Assembly (NCBI GenBank): GCA_032073245.1
Contig: DAMANX010000013.1
Location: forward strand, 1 to 64,000
Direction of reading: 5' to 3'
DNA: 64,000 nucleotides
Source of the DNA: QVMG01 sp032073245
GTDB lineage: Bacteria > Bacteroidota > Bacteroidia > Bacteroidales > Tannerellaceae
Under the pieces are notes generated by a model. The model was not told the DNA's origin, did not search any database, and was given only the letters and a program-made list of their open reading frames with translations. A program made the position numbers and the translations under genes. This document shows positions 50,352 through 60,733 of this stretch, piece by piece (the first letter of the stretch is position 1; each line of letters opens with the position of its first letter).

Positions 50352-50466
50352 ACGGGGTCTATCCGAGGGGACTTTATCCCGAAGGGATTACATATGAATA
50401 ACCACAGGATGTACATCCCGTGGTCATAGCAACCCTATCTATAACATCAGCCCCGAAGGGGGCTTA
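50352..50466 (-). repeat. REP-like element R3
   Basis: Same orientation as R1. It carries TATCCCGAAGGGAT and CCACAGGATGTACATCCCGTGG (one stem mismatch), then AGCCCCGAAGGGGGCT. It ends directly at the terminator of the next gene. The bases between R2 and R3 (50266-50351) show nothing else. Confidence 0.85.
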
Positions 50467-50467
50467 C

Positions 50468-50517
50468 AAAAAATCTATCCCGGCTACCTCCCTTGTGCAA
50501 GAGGTGAGCCGGGATAG
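50468..50517 (-). terminator. Terminator of the first Pmp-like gene
   Basis: CTATCCCGGCT (50475-50485) pairs with AGCCGGGATAG (50507-50517), with an inner CTC/GAG pair, followed on the minus strand by six T. It lies 32 bases past the stop codon. Confidence 0.85.
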
Positions 50518-50548
50518 GTGTGAAATAGCTTCTTAAAGCGCACTCACA

Positions 50549-53500
50549 TTATTTCACAATGATTTTCCGGCTGGTTACCTTTCCGGAGAGATGTCTTATC
50601 TGTAAGGCATAAACACCGGCCGGGACAGATACGGGAACTTGTATACGGGCTGAAGTGGCAGTTACGGCATACACTTTTTGTCCGTAGAGATTATAGAGTT
50701 CTATCTGGGCACCGATATAGCTTTCTCCCATTTCATCGCTTTCGATGTTGATATATTCTTCGCGGTTGACCGGATTGGGATATATGTTCAGTGTGGATGA
50801 ACGCGACTGTAGCGGATAATGGATGGGGCAGCTTTCGATGTACTCGCTGTCGTTCAGGTAAGCGCGTACATGGTAGGTGCCGAGGAAACCTCCGCTTTCG
50901 GTGTAATAGATTGAGCTTCCGAAAGTACCGATGGGTTGTCCGTCTTTATACCATTGGAATTTGCTGAAACGGTTGTCTACATTCGGTACATACAGCATAT
51001 CATCCCACTTGGGCAACGGCTTAAATTCATTCATTCCGACTGTCACGTGGCTGGTGTCGCGGTTGCAATAGCCTATTACTTCCACAAAGTATTTGCCAAC
51101 GGTTTGCGCAGAAACGGTATTGCTATAGGTGTCGGTGGTTGCGCCTGGTATCTTTTCATCTTTGTAATACCACTGGTATCCTACGATCTTGCCGGTGGCT
51201 TTTACAGTGAGTGTAAAGATATCTCCATCACAGAAATTGGTGTGTGAAACAGGTTGTTCCGTAATTTTCACATATTCTATGACTTCTACTTTGAACGGAT
51301 AGAGATTCTGATCGACTGTCCCTTTTTCCCGAAGCACAAGATATCCGTAGTAAGTCCCGGGGGTTATAAAATTATTTACCGGTATGACGATTACTCCGTC
51401 TTTGGGCAAGTCCTGATATTTGTCTATATCTTTGAATCCGGCTGCTTTCGCTTTTTCTGTAAAGGCTACGGCGTATTCCAGTGGTTTGTTTTTGTAATTC
51501 AGGTCGAATGGAACTACAAGGTACCCGTCTGTATAGCAGAAAGGAGCCATTGGTTTGAATATAATCCAGGCATCCGGATTCGGGTCAGGATCCTCAGGAT
51601 CAGGCGGTAAAACCGGCGGCCACTGCGGATCTACCGGTGGCGGGTCGATAGGGTCTTTTTCTTTATTAATGACTATTGTATGGGTAAACGGTGAATCCGT
51701 GAAATTGAAAGTCTTGACCAGATTTCCTTCCAGATAGATGCTTAAAGATGTTGCCGTATAGGTATACGTCATAGGCGTAGTATGGGCCGTTCCGTTTTTC
51801 ATATCGTAACGGGACGCTGCAGATATATTGGCAGGTACCGAATAATAACAACTATCCGGCGTAACTGAATAATTAATCGTCCAACTATCATACTTCACTT
51901 CCTTGGGCTCTACAACAGGGCGTATTTGCAGATATACTGGAGTGGGTTCAGTGACATTGGTCGTAGCGTCATTGCCAACATCCGTAAATGAACGGGCGTG
52001 GCTGGTTGCAACCGACCATTGCAGATAAGCCGTAGGATCTTCCGGCTCTTCTTCCGGCAACAAGGCGTAAGCTCCTGAGTTGTAGACTTTCCTGTCGTGC
52101 CCGTAGGCGAGGCGGTCTACGTTGTTCTGGGCTATCAGTAATGGTACTCCTATCAATGTTTCAGTGCTTTGCCCACAAGGGTCATCCGGGTCGTATTCCG
52201 GATTAGGAAGGTTTAATCCGAAATTACCGGAAGTATTGTTTCGATCAAATGGCAGAATGTAGGTGTAAGAATTGATCTCATCACTCCATTCGAATTGTGT
52301 CCATTGTTCATCTTTCACAAAAAAGAAATTGTAGTAGCTGTAATAGCAATGCGACATTTCAGTATATCCTGTTAACGTTCCCGCGGTTGCTGCTTCGCCT
52401 TTGTCAGAAATCTGTATGGTATATTTATTTAATACCGGTTCTCCTCCGAATACATTGGATACATCGGCTATCTTGTTTCCTAAAACTTCTTCATTATTTT
52501 CAGTGTATAATGTTATATTATCCAATTTCCCATAGACTGTATTAGCCATTTTTAAATGCTTCATTTGACAGGCTGGTTCTCCCGGTGGTAGGTCTTCATC
52601 TTTCATAAGAATATCCTGAACGTCATTCAGGTTCGTTCCCAGGTAATTACCTACAATAACACTGTTGAGTAATTGAATATCAGAATGTCCCATGATAATA
52701 CCTGCTCCTCCCGAGAAGTTGCCGGGAGTTTGCGGCAGGATATAATTATTGCGCGTAATAGTGGAATTTACTATAGCAGCTTTGGGACTGCATGCATAGA
52801 ATAATGCTCCGCCGTTGTCTTTATTATCGCCGGTTACCCCACCTAGATCTAACGTATTGAATGCCATAGTGGTTTCCGCCAGGTTAACGGCGGTACATTT
52901 GTTGAATATGGCTGAACCCCCACTACCTACAAGCTTTTCGGCAACTACCTTCATCTTATTTCCTGCGAACGTAGTTTTCTCAAAGAGAGCTTCTACACTC
53001 GATCCACTGTAGAATGCAGCTCCACCACCGATTTCACAGTATTTTCCGCCTCCTGCAGCCGTAAATGAATTTTCAGAGAATAGAGTGTATTTTACTTTCA
53101 GGAATCCTTCCATGATCATCAGGGCTCCTCCTCCTGCATATTCAGGTTGTATTATATTTTCCGGATTTCCAGGGTCTTCATCCCAGTTTATCAGTTTGTC
53201 GATTTTGACTTCATTTCCGTAAAATTCGGCATATTGATACTGGTTTCCGGTAATGGATATTTTGCTTGAGCATCCGTTGCTGATAGCTCCTCCTCCTCCG
53301 CTGGAATCTTCGCCTGACAGGCGAATGTAGTTTTCTTTGAAATCACTTCCTTGTATCTTTAATCCTTCACTGCTGCAACCGCCGTAATAGAGTGCGCCGG
53401 CATAAGCCATAATGGATTCTTTGTCGGACTCTATTCCGTTGTTTTCGAATGTGCTGTTAATGATTTCGGCATGTTTTGCCATTGCTTCGATAAAGACGGC

Positions 53501-55105
53501 TCCTCCGTTATACCAGTTCATACCGCCATAATTTTTAGTCCGCACCAGAGTAGGGATATTATATATTATCCCGTGGGGTATGATTTTATTGTTCCTGAAC
53601 AGGGCGTCTTCAATGCGGAGTTCTGTCGGGGCATCATCATCGGAATAGATAGACAGGGCACCTCCGTTCTGACAGCCTTCGTTGTCGATAAACTCCGTCT
53701 GGTCTCCTTCTATAATGAAGTTGACGTTACGTATATATCCATATACTGCTCCTCCATTGTAGCTTGATGTGTTTTTGTTGAATTTCGAATCTCTGAATAC
53801 AACGTCTACAGGAATTGGGTTTTCGGCCTCATAATCTATGTAGTAGTTGACTTCAAAATTGATGGCTCCCCCGTTTGCCCTATACATGTCGTAGCCAGGC
53901 AAGAAGGCATTATTCTCGTTGAAAGTATTATTTTCAATGAGCATAACAGGTTTGTTTTCCGTGCAATCCGAGTATTCTAATACATAGTTCAATGCGGCAC
54001 CCTGTCCTGATTCATTAGAATCAAAATGGGTGTCCTTCATCTCCATTATTGCATTTTCGATTGACATAGCACCTCCCCTTCTAATAATGGCCTTGTTGCG
54101 ATTGAAATGGGTTCCTGATATGTTCAGGTTGGAGACGCCATAATCTGAGCTCATGTACAAGCCGCCTCCTATGCCCTCAGCCGAGAGATAATCTACGTCG
54201 TACCCGGCCTGATTTTCGTTGAATTTACAGTCTCTCATGGTCAGGGTAATATTCTTGAGGCAAACTGCTCCTCCTTCTCCAGTGTATGCGTGATTATGGT
54301 CAAAATCTACTTTATCAAATTTGTAATGGAACAGTTTACTCTCCCAGTCTCCCGGGTCCTCCACCGGTATTTCTTCATAGCTGGCAAAGATGGCCCCTCC
54401 ACCAACTCCATTAACATACATGTATGGGGGATATTCTTCGATCCATCCGGCGGCGTTCCGGGTAAAGCTGCCTCCATTAATTGTCAGGTTTGAGTTCTTT
54501 AGGGAAAGTGCTCCGCCCTGGTATAAGGCCCTATTGTCTGTGAAAACGGTATTTTTGAGGTCGATATTCCATCCTCCGAGATATTCATCGGTACTGATGG
54601 CGCCTCCTTGCCGTGCTTTGGCGTTCTGAAAAGTTACATTGTCAAGGGAGAGAGTGGCCCAAATGAGGTTGTCCTGTATATCGAACACGGTATTATACAG
54701 GAAGATGATACCACCGTCTTCCCCTTCTTCGTATTCATCTTCTTCTTTGGATATGTCTCCTCCTGACAGGATCAGGTTGGCCAACCGGATTTCCTTTTCA
54801 CCATCCACCTCGATATTGAATAAGCGATACTCGGAGTCAGGAGCGTCGGTCTTCAGTGTGACGACTCCCCCTGTGCCTTGAATGGTTACCGACTTTGTGA
54901 TTTGTAGTGCTTGAGTAATGACTACCTCGTCGTTTGACTGGATAGTGATAACATTATCACCATCCCGCGCTGCATCTATTGCTTCCTGAAGTGAACCGAA
55001 AGTTTGTTCTCCAAGTTTGATGGTAGTTTGTGAATACAAACTATTCACGGATAACATTGAAAGGATGCATAAGACACATAACAAAAATGTCTTTTTGTAC
55101 TTCAT
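50549..55105 (-). CDS. Giant Pmp-like beta-helix surface protein 1 with type IX-style C-terminal domain
   Basis: 1,518 residues. It has a signal peptide (MKYKKTFLLCVLCILSMLSV to SLYSQ). Residues ~40-870 are a beta-helix of Pmp-type repeats with alternating F-x-x-N and G-G-A-(I/L/V) motifs (FTDNRALYQGGAL, FNENQAGYD, FRNNKI), as in chlamydial polymorphic membrane proteins. Middle domains of ~100 residues follow, then a DPDPNPDAW linker, an Ig-like module (VGYQWYYKDEKIPGATTDTY), and a ~80-residue C-terminal domain (LNIYPNPVNREEYINIESDE to GKVTSRKIIVK) of the Por sorting type. It is predicted to be secreted and surface-attached. Role inferred: adhesion. Confidence 0.82.
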   Translation of the reverse strand: MKYKKTFLLCVLCILSMLSVNSLYSQTTIKLGEQTFGSLQEAIDAARDGDNVITIQSNDEVVITQALQITKSVTIQGTGGVVTLKTDAPDSEYRLFNIEVDGEKEIRLANLILSGGDISKEEDEYEEGEDGGIIFLYNTVFDIQDNLIWATLSLDNVTFQNAKARQGGAISTDEYLGGWNIDLKNTVFTDNRALYQGGALSLKNSNLTINGGSFTRNAAGWIEEYPPYMYVNGVGGGAIFASYEEIPVEDPGDWESKLFHYKFDKVDFDHNHAYTGEGGAVCLKNITLTMRDCKFNENQAGYDVDYLSAEGIGGGLYMSSDYGVSNLNISGTHFNRNKAIIRRGGAMSIENAIMEMKDTHFDSNESGQGAALNYVLEYSDCTENKPVMLIENNTFNENNAFLPGYDMYRANGGAINFEVNYYIDYEAENPIPVDVVFRDSKFNKNTSSYNGGAVYGYIRNVNFIIEGDQTEFIDNEGCQNGGALSIYSDDDAPTELRIEDALFRNNKIIPHGIIYNIPTLVRTKNYGGMNWYNGGAVFIEAMAKHAEIINSTFENNGIESDKESIMAYAGALYYGGCSSEGLKIQGSDFKENYIRLSGEDSSGGGGAISNGCSSKISITGNQYQYAEFYGNEVKIDKLINWDEDPGNPENIIQPEYAGGGALMIMEGFLKVKYTLFSENSFTAAGGGKYCEIGGGAAFYSGSSVEALFEKTTFAGNKMKVVAEKLVGSGGSAIFNKCTAVNLAETTMAFNTLDLGGVTGDNKDNGGALFYACSPKAAIVNSTITRNNYILPQTPGNFSGGAGIIMGHSDIQLLNSVIVGNYLGTNLNDVQDILMKDEDLPPGEPACQMKHLKMANTVYGKLDNITLYTENNEEVLGNKIADVSNVFGGEPVLNKYTIQISDKGEAATAGTLTGYTEMSHCYYSYYNFFFVKDEQWTQFEWSDEINSYTYILPFDRNNTSGNFGLNLPNPEYDPDDPCGQSTETLIGVPLLIAQNNVDRLAYGHDRKVYNSGAYALLPEEEPEDPTAYLQWSVATSHARSFTDVGNDATTNVTEPTPVYLQIRPVVEPKEVKYDSWTINYSVTPDSCYYSVPANISAASRYDMKNGTAHTTPMTYTYTATSLSIYLEGNLVKTFNFTDSPFTHTIVINKEKDPIDPPPVDPQWPPVLPPDPEDPDPNPDAWIIFKPMAPFCYTDGYLVVPFDLNYKNKPLEYAVAFTEKAKAAGFKDIDKYQDLPKDGVIVIPVNNFITPGTYYGYLVLREKGTVDQNLYPFKVEVIEYVKITEQPVSHTNFCDGDIFTLTVKATGKIVGYQWYYKDEKIPGATTDTYSNTVSAQTVGKYFVEVIGYCNRDTSHVTVGMNEFKPLPKWDDMLYVPNVDNRFSKFQWYKDGQPIGTFGSSIYYTESGGFLGTYHVRAYLNDSEYIESCPIHYPLQSRSSTLNIYPNPVNREEYINIESDEMGESYIGAQIELYNLYGQKVYAVTATSARIQVPVSVPAGVYALQIRHLSGKVTSRKIIVK

Positions 55106-55292
55106 TTTTCTTTATGTTTATGATTCGGATTTAGAATTATATTAGTGTCATGAACTATAGCCACTATATTTCAGAGAAATGTAGATTGAGATAGAATTTG
55201 ACCAGGCTAATCTCTTTCCACACAGAACTTTTCAAACGGTTATATACACGTGTGCGCAATCTATTTTATTAAGCAAATTTTAAATTTCACTT

Positions 55293-55319
55293 TGCAAATG
55301 ACGTTGTTTTTTATGAAAT
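55293..55319 (-). promoter_or_regulatory. Shared upstream element of Pmp-like genes (copy 1)
   Basis: The plus strand reads TGCAAATGACGTTGTTTTTT then ATGAAAT. A nearly identical string is at 60324-60350. Both lie 187-188 bases before the respective start codons. On the coding strand this has a TTTG preceded by a poor -7 box, so it may be a promoter for an alternative sigma factor or activator. Confidence 0.55.
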
Positions 55320-55539
55320 ATGAAAATGGATATATTAAGTTGAGTAGGGCAGATTTGTTAAAGAACACGATATTTTAAAGTCGATTACGGATAAAAAATG
55401 AAGGAGGTAAAATAGGGAGGTTTTGAATATTATTCTTTGTATAATTTTAAAGATTCAGGCAAAACAAAGGCTAACAATTAATATTTAATTGTATTTATTT
55501 TGACATATTAAAGATAATTAACCAAAAGAGCCTATCGTA

Positions 55540-55604
55540 GAGACAGGGCAAGCCCTGTCTCAATACAAATAAAAACCCAGGGAAGCCAATGGAAACCCTG
55601 GGTT
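55540..55604 (-). terminator. Hairpin and terminator after the second Pmp-like gene
   Basis: AACCCAGGG (55574-55582) pairs with CCCTGGGTT (55596-55604), with a T-run on the minus strand; it lies 28 bases after the stop. Beyond it, a perfect short hairpin GAGACAGGGC-AA-GCCCTGTCTC (55540-55561) resembles the family A repeat ends. Confidence 0.8.
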
Positions 55605-55631
55605 GATTATATGGAGCCTTTGGCGCCTGTT

Positions 55632-58600
55632 TTATTTCACAATAATCTTTTGTGTAGTTACTTTACCTGAGAGGTGTTTCACCTGCAGCGCATAGACTCC
55701 GGCAGCAACAGTGACGGGCACCTGTACACGTGCCGAGCTTGCCGTTGTTGCATAAACCTTACGTCCGTTGAGGTCGTAGAACTCGATCAATGCGCCCAGC
55801 ATCGTTTCACCCATCTCATCGCTTTCTATCGTGATATATTCTTCGCGGTTCACCGGAGTAGGATATATGTTGAGTATGGATGAACGGGTCTGTGTGGGAT
55901 AATGTAGCGGACAGCTTTCGATATACTCCGTTTCATTGATATAAGCACGCACGTGGTAGGTTCCGTGGAATCCTCCGTCTTCGGTGTAATAGATGGAGCT
56001 ACCGAAAGTACCGACGGGTTGTCCGTCTTTATACCATTGGAATTTCACAAAGCGATTGGCTGTGTTGTTCACATAGAGCACATCGTCCCATTTAGGCAAT
56101 GGCAGGAATTCGTTCATACCGACTGTTACATGGCTGGTATCGCGGTTGCAATAGCCTATGACTTCTACAAAGTAGTCGCCAACGGTTTCGCGGGAAACGG
56201 TGTTGCTATATGTATCGGTGGTTGCGCCCGGTATCTTTTCTTCTTTGTAATACCACTGGTAACCTAATATTTTGCCTGCGGCTTTTACGGTGAGTGTAAA
56301 GATGTCATCGTTACAGAAGTTGTGGTGAGACACGGGCGGTTCCGTAATCTTGACGTATTCTATCACTTCTATACGGAATGGGTAAAGGCCGTTGTCGGTC
56401 GTTCCTTTTTCGCGTAGCACAAGGTAGCCATAATAGAATCCGGGAGTCACGAAGTTGTTGACCGGGATCGTTATTACGCCGTCTTTGGGCAGGTCGCGGA
56501 ATGTCTCGATGTCTTTAAATCCGGCTGCTTTGGCTGCATCAGTGAAGGCTACTGCGTATTCAAGGGGTTTGTTCTTGTAGTTGAGGTCGAAAGACACTAC
56601 GAGGTAGCCGTCAGTGTAGCAGAACGGTGCAAGGGGTTTGATTATGATCCATGCATCGGGGTTGGGGTCGGGGTCTTCCGGATCGGGCGGCAATACGGGT
56701 GGCCACGGGTCAACCGGCGGATCGACCGGATCATCTTTTTTGTTGATGATGATGGTATGGGTATAGGGCGACCTATTGAAATTAAACGTTTCCACAAGTA
56801 CTCCCGATTTATAGAGATGGAGTGTAGTGGCAGTATAGGTGTAGCTTCCCACAGCTGTATGAGCTGTGCCATTGTTCATATTGTAGCGTGAAGAGGCAGG
56901 GATGTTACTGGTGATCGGGTAGTAACATTCCATGGGCTCTACGGTGTATTCTATTTTCCAGCTGTCGTACTCCAGGTTTTCCGTTTCAACAACGGGGCGT
57001 ATCTGTAGATAAACAGGGGTGGGTTCAGTGACACGGGTAGTGGTCGCATTGGCAACATCAACGTAGGCCTGGGCTTCGCTTGTTGCTACCGACCATTGGA
57101 GATGAGCCTGAGGTGCAGGTGGTGTAACGGACGGCAGAAGTGCATAGGCACCGACGTTGTAGAGCTTATTGTCATGTCCGTAGGCAAGACGGTCTACATT
57201 GTTCTGGGCAATGAGAAGGGGTGCTCCCGTATAGTATTCGGGGCCACATCCGGGACAGCTGGAATCATACATTTCATTGGGTATTGCAAGCCCGAAGTTT
57301 CCGGTTGAGTTGCTGCGATCGAAGGTGACTACCGGGGTGTAGGACTGATCGTTCTCTTCGCAGTCGCATTCATCGAACTTATTCCACATTTCGTCTTTGA
57401 GGAAATAGAAATCATAGGCCGAAGTGCAACAATCTGCTCTATGGACCATTCCGATAAGTGTACCGGAGGGTGCAGCTTTACCGCTTTCCAGGATGCGGAT
57501 AGTGTATTGGCTGACCGTAGGTTCACCTCCGAAAAGGTTGTTTATCTCTGCGGTTTTATTTCCCAGGTCTGCGTTGTAGAGTTTTACATCAACCAAATTC
57601 TCATAGATCGAATAGGCCATACGCACATGTATCAGATCACAGTCTTCATCTTCTTCTGAGTACACACGGATATCTTCGATGTCGGAAACATTTTCGTTCA
57701 GATAGTTACCAACAATGATGGTGTTCAGGATTTCCATTGTTGAATGTGCTGTCATAATTCCGCCTCCACCGGATTTAAATCCTGCGGTGAATGGGAATAT
57801 CGCATTATTGCGTGTGATGGTTGTATTGGCAATAGTTGTTTTCTCTCCACAGGCGTTGAAAATGGCTCCTCCTCCAATATTTTTGTATAATCCGGAATTG
57901 TCGGATATGTCTACGGTGTTGTAGGCAAGGGTCGATTCGATAAGGTTAAGTGTGGAGCATTGGTTGTAAATGGCTCCACCGCCGCTTAAGGATAGTTCGT
58001 TTGCTCGTATTTCAACCCTATTGTCGGTAAACGTCGTTTTTTCAAAAAGGGCACTTCCTTCCATATAGCTTACGGCGCCTCCTCCTATATCGCAGTAATT
58101 TTCATTTCCTTTGGCAGTGAATGAATTATCGGAGAATAAAATGTATTTTGCTTCCAGGTCGCCGCATTGCAAAAAGAGTGCGCCTCCGCCTGCTGCTACC
58201 TTCATCTCGGGTAATTCGGGGTTGCTGTCGTCTCTGGGCGTTAATTTGTCAATCGTTACTTTATTTCCTATAAATTCTGTGTATTTCTGATTGGTGCCGG
58301 TGAGTATAATTTTTCCACAGGTATTGCTGATTGCTCCTCCGCCTCCTGCTGAACGATCTCCGGTCATGTGGATATAATTATCATAGAAATGTGTATTCTC
58401 GATTATTATGGGCAATTCACTTTCAGGTTTAAAGAATATGGCTCCTCCGTAACCTTCATCTCCCACTTGATCTGATTGGATTCCATTGGAAAAGAACTTG
58501 GTATTCCGGATTTTAGTTTGTTCGGTATTTGATTCCATATAAATGGCTCCTCCGAATGCAGAAGGATTCCCGGGATTCATTGCTGAACGGGAAAGCCTGG

Positions 58601-60137
58601 GAGCATCGATGCACCCGTTAGGGATAATTTTATTGTCAGTGAATACTATATCACTGATCAACCATTCGGGTGCAAATGGCATAGGGCAGTTATCGCACGA
58701 GTATAAATATATGGCTCCTCCCTTGTACCCTGCCTGGTTGCCGGTAAACTCAGTTGCATTGCCATCAATAATAACTGATGTGGAGTTAGCAGATCCATAG
58801 ATTGCGCCTCCATTAGTAAATGCTTTATTTTCTGAGAATTGATTGTTTCTAATGATCAATTCTGTAATTTTCTCCATGTCATTGTATACATAGAAAGAGA
58901 TTGCCCCACCTTCACCGCTATGGCAATTGTCTTCCCTGAATCCGCATCGGTTGTTTGTGAACCGGTTGTGCTCCGACAGGAATACGGGCTTGTCATCCGT
59001 ATAATCATTAAATATGACATTGAGGGAAATTGCTCCTCCTTTATCATTTAGCGCTTCATTTTGATCGAACTCGGATTCTTTAATGCTTACTTTGAGGTGG
59101 CATTCTGTATGTATCGCTCCTCCATTATACATAGCCTTATTCAGTCTGAATGTTGTTCCGGTTATATCGAGCGTAGCCATATTTCCCGAATATTCAGTAT
59201 CGAAGTATAAGGCACCTCCATCGCCTGGTCTATATCTGGTTTCTGTCTCGTATGGTAAGGTATATTGTGATCCTGCACTATTCTGATTGAAAGTACATTC
59301 TGCGACGGTTACATTATTTCCTTTACTGGAAATGGCACCACCCATGCCTGATAAGGTAGAGTTTTCATTGAATGTTACTTTCTGGAATTGCAATTCGCCT
59401 AGTCCTTCTTGCAGCTTATAATGTGCACTGATGGCGCCTCCATAGTAACCACTATAATAATCACCATAAATGACACCTATAGAGTTTGATGTAAATTCTC
59501 CTCCAGTAACTAATAAATTAGAATTTACCAGGTGAAGGGCTCCGCCTTTATCGAATGCGAAATTGTTTTTGAAATAGGAGTCTTTTATTTCTATATTCCA
59601 TCCGCCGATGTTTGGGTCTGTACTAATGGCTCCTCCATTGCGGGCTTTTGTGTTTTGGATTGTCACACCTTCCAGGTAAAGTGCAGCCCATTCAGGGTTA
59701 TCTTCAATATTGAAGGTGGTATTTGTCAGGAGTATAACTCCTCCATCTTTTCCATTAGGGTCTTCCGCTTCATCGTCGGAAAGGTCTCCGCCGGAGAGGG
59801 TCAGGTTGATAAATCTAACTACGACTCCTCCTTCTACTTGAATATTGAACAACCGGTACTCGGAATCTGAGTCGGTTGCTTTCAGGGTGATCGGGCCACC
59901 AACACCTTCAATGGTTACGGGCTTAGTGATCGAGATTTCGCTACCGATGACTACCTCACCGCTGGGGGATTCGATGCTGATGTGATTATCTACATCATTA
60001 ACATCTGCTAGTGCATCTTGAAGCGTTTCGTATGGCATACCTCCGAGTGTGAATGTAGTCTGTGAAGACAGGCTTCCGAGAGGGAATACAGAAAGTAGGC
60101 ATAAGATGCATAACAAAAGAGGGTACTTGTGCTTCAT
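55632..60137 (-). CDS. Giant Pmp-like beta-helix surface protein 2 with type IX-style C-terminal domain
   Basis: 1,501 residues, a paralogue of the gene at 50549-55105. It has a signal peptide (MKHKYPLLLCILCLLSVFPL to LSSQ). The Pmp-type beta-helix spans roughly residues 40-880 (FKNNFAFDKGGALHL, FNENSTLSGMGGAIS, FRLNKAMYNGGAI). The C-terminal ~450 residues are close to identical with copy 1 (FCYTDGYLVVSFDLNYKNKP, YQWYYKEEKIPGATTDTYSN, NIYPTPVNREEY, GKVTTQKIIVK), while the beta-helix parts differ much more. That contrast suggests tandem duplication with fast change, or gene conversion of the tail. Surface exposure is inferred. Confidence 0.82.
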   Translation of the reverse strand: MKHKYPLLLCILCLLSVFPLGSLSSQTTFTLGGMPYETLQDALADVNDVDNHISIESPSGEVVIGSEISITKPVTIEGVGGPITLKATDSDSEYRLFNIQVEGGVVVRFINLTLSGGDLSDDEAEDPNGKDGGVILLTNTTFNIEDNPEWAALYLEGVTIQNTKARNGGAISTDPNIGGWNIEIKDSYFKNNFAFDKGGALHLVNSNLLVTGGEFTSNSIGVIYGDYYSGYYGGAISAHYKLQEGLGELQFQKVTFNENSTLSGMGGAISSKGNNVTVAECTFNQNSAGSQYTLPYETETRYRPGDGGALYFDTEYSGNMATLDITGTTFRLNKAMYNGGAIHTECHLKVSIKESEFDQNEALNDKGGAISLNVIFNDYTDDKPVFLSEHNRFTNNRCGFREDNCHSGEGGAISFYVYNDMEKITELIIRNNQFSENKAFTNGGAIYGSANSTSVIIDGNATEFTGNQAGYKGGAIYLYSCDNCPMPFAPEWLISDIVFTDNKIIPNGCIDAPRLSRSAMNPGNPSAFGGAIYMESNTEQTKIRNTKFFSNGIQSDQVGDEGYGGAIFFKPESELPIIIENTHFYDNYIHMTGDRSAGGGGAISNTCGKIILTGTNQKYTEFIGNKVTIDKLTPRDDSNPELPEMKVAAGGGALFLQCGDLEAKYILFSDNSFTAKGNENYCDIGGGAVSYMEGSALFEKTTFTDNRVEIRANELSLSGGGAIYNQCSTLNLIESTLAYNTVDISDNSGLYKNIGGGAIFNACGEKTTIANTTITRNNAIFPFTAGFKSGGGGIMTAHSTMEILNTIIVGNYLNENVSDIEDIRVYSEEDEDCDLIHVRMAYSIYENLVDVKLYNADLGNKTAEINNLFGGEPTVSQYTIRILESGKAAPSGTLIGMVHRADCCTSAYDFYFLKDEMWNKFDECDCEENDQSYTPVVTFDRSNSTGNFGLAIPNEMYDSSCPGCGPEYYTGAPLLIAQNNVDRLAYGHDNKLYNVGAYALLPSVTPPAPQAHLQWSVATSEAQAYVDVANATTTRVTEPTPVYLQIRPVVETENLEYDSWKIEYTVEPMECYYPITSNIPASSRYNMNNGTAHTAVGSYTYTATTLHLYKSGVLVETFNFNRSPYTHTIIINKKDDPVDPPVDPWPPVLPPDPEDPDPNPDAWIIIKPLAPFCYTDGYLVVSFDLNYKNKPLEYAVAFTDAAKAAGFKDIETFRDLPKDGVITIPVNNFVTPGFYYGYLVLREKGTTDNGLYPFRIEVIEYVKITEPPVSHHNFCNDDIFTLTVKAAGKILGYQWYYKEEKIPGATTDTYSNTVSRETVGDYFVEVIGYCNRDTSHVTVGMNEFLPLPKWDDVLYVNNTANRFVKFQWYKDGQPVGTFGSSIYYTEDGGFHGTYHVRAYINETEYIESCPLHYPTQTRSSILNIYPTPVNREEYITIESDEMGETMLGALIEFYDLNGRKVYATTASSARVQVPVTVAAGVYALQVKHLSGKVTTQKIIVK

Positions 60138-60323
60138 ATATCTTTTATGTTTAATTGGAATCGGATTTTGTAGAATGTATTACTTATTAGCTATTTTAAT
60201 TAATAGCCTTTATGAAAAAACGGAGTAGTTCTTTCTTCATCGTTTATCATTGTTAATTCAGACTAAAATATTACACACACGAATTATATAAACAGTCAAT
60301 TTTTCTTTTATCACACAACACTG

Positions 60324-60350
60324 TGCAAATAAAGCTGTTTTTTATGAAAT
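60324..60350 (-). promoter_or_regulatory. Shared upstream element of Pmp-like genes (copy 2)
   Basis: The plus strand reads TGCAAATAAAGCTGTTTTTT then ATGAAAT, matching copy 1 in all but three or four positions and at the same distance from the start codon (187 bases). The surrounding sequence is much less alike. Confidence 0.55.
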
Positions 60351-60616
60351 GATAAAATCAATATATGAAATTCAAACACTTTATTTATAAAATATTTAGG
60401 AGCTTTATTATATGATAAAAATAAAACGAAAGCATTAGCCATTGATAATTAAGGCTTAATTATGAAAAGCAAGACAGAAATTCATAACTCCGTAAAAGGA
60501 TTACAAGTTGTTATTTATAAATATTTAACTTAAAATCATTATTGCCAGTGTGACAGCAATAAACAATTCAACAAAGATGAACATACGTCTAAATTATGTT
60601 AGTTAAGGTATATACT

Positions 60617-60674
60617 CAAAACAGAGCCACAGAGTCACACTATATTAGAATTCAGTGTTGCTCTGCGGCTCTGT
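60617..60674 (-). terminator. Hairpin downstream of the third Pmp-like gene
   Basis: ACAGAGCCACAGAGTCACAC (60621-60640) faces its complement at 60654-60674 with 18 of 21 positions matching, and a T-run follows on the minus strand. It lies about 60 bases after the stop. It may also be a repeat element. Confidence 0.55.
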
Positions 60675-60733
60675 AATATAATTATTTTATCCGTAAATGA
60701 TCAACTATAGTCAATAAGACATTTTTGATCTTT

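Larger units (their letters stand above)
60138..60733. other. Gap between Pmp-like genes 2 and 3
   Basis: 596 bases, AT-rich, with no coding frame. It contains the shared element at 60324-60350 and the hairpin at 60617-60674; nothing else was recognised. Confidence 0.5.
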
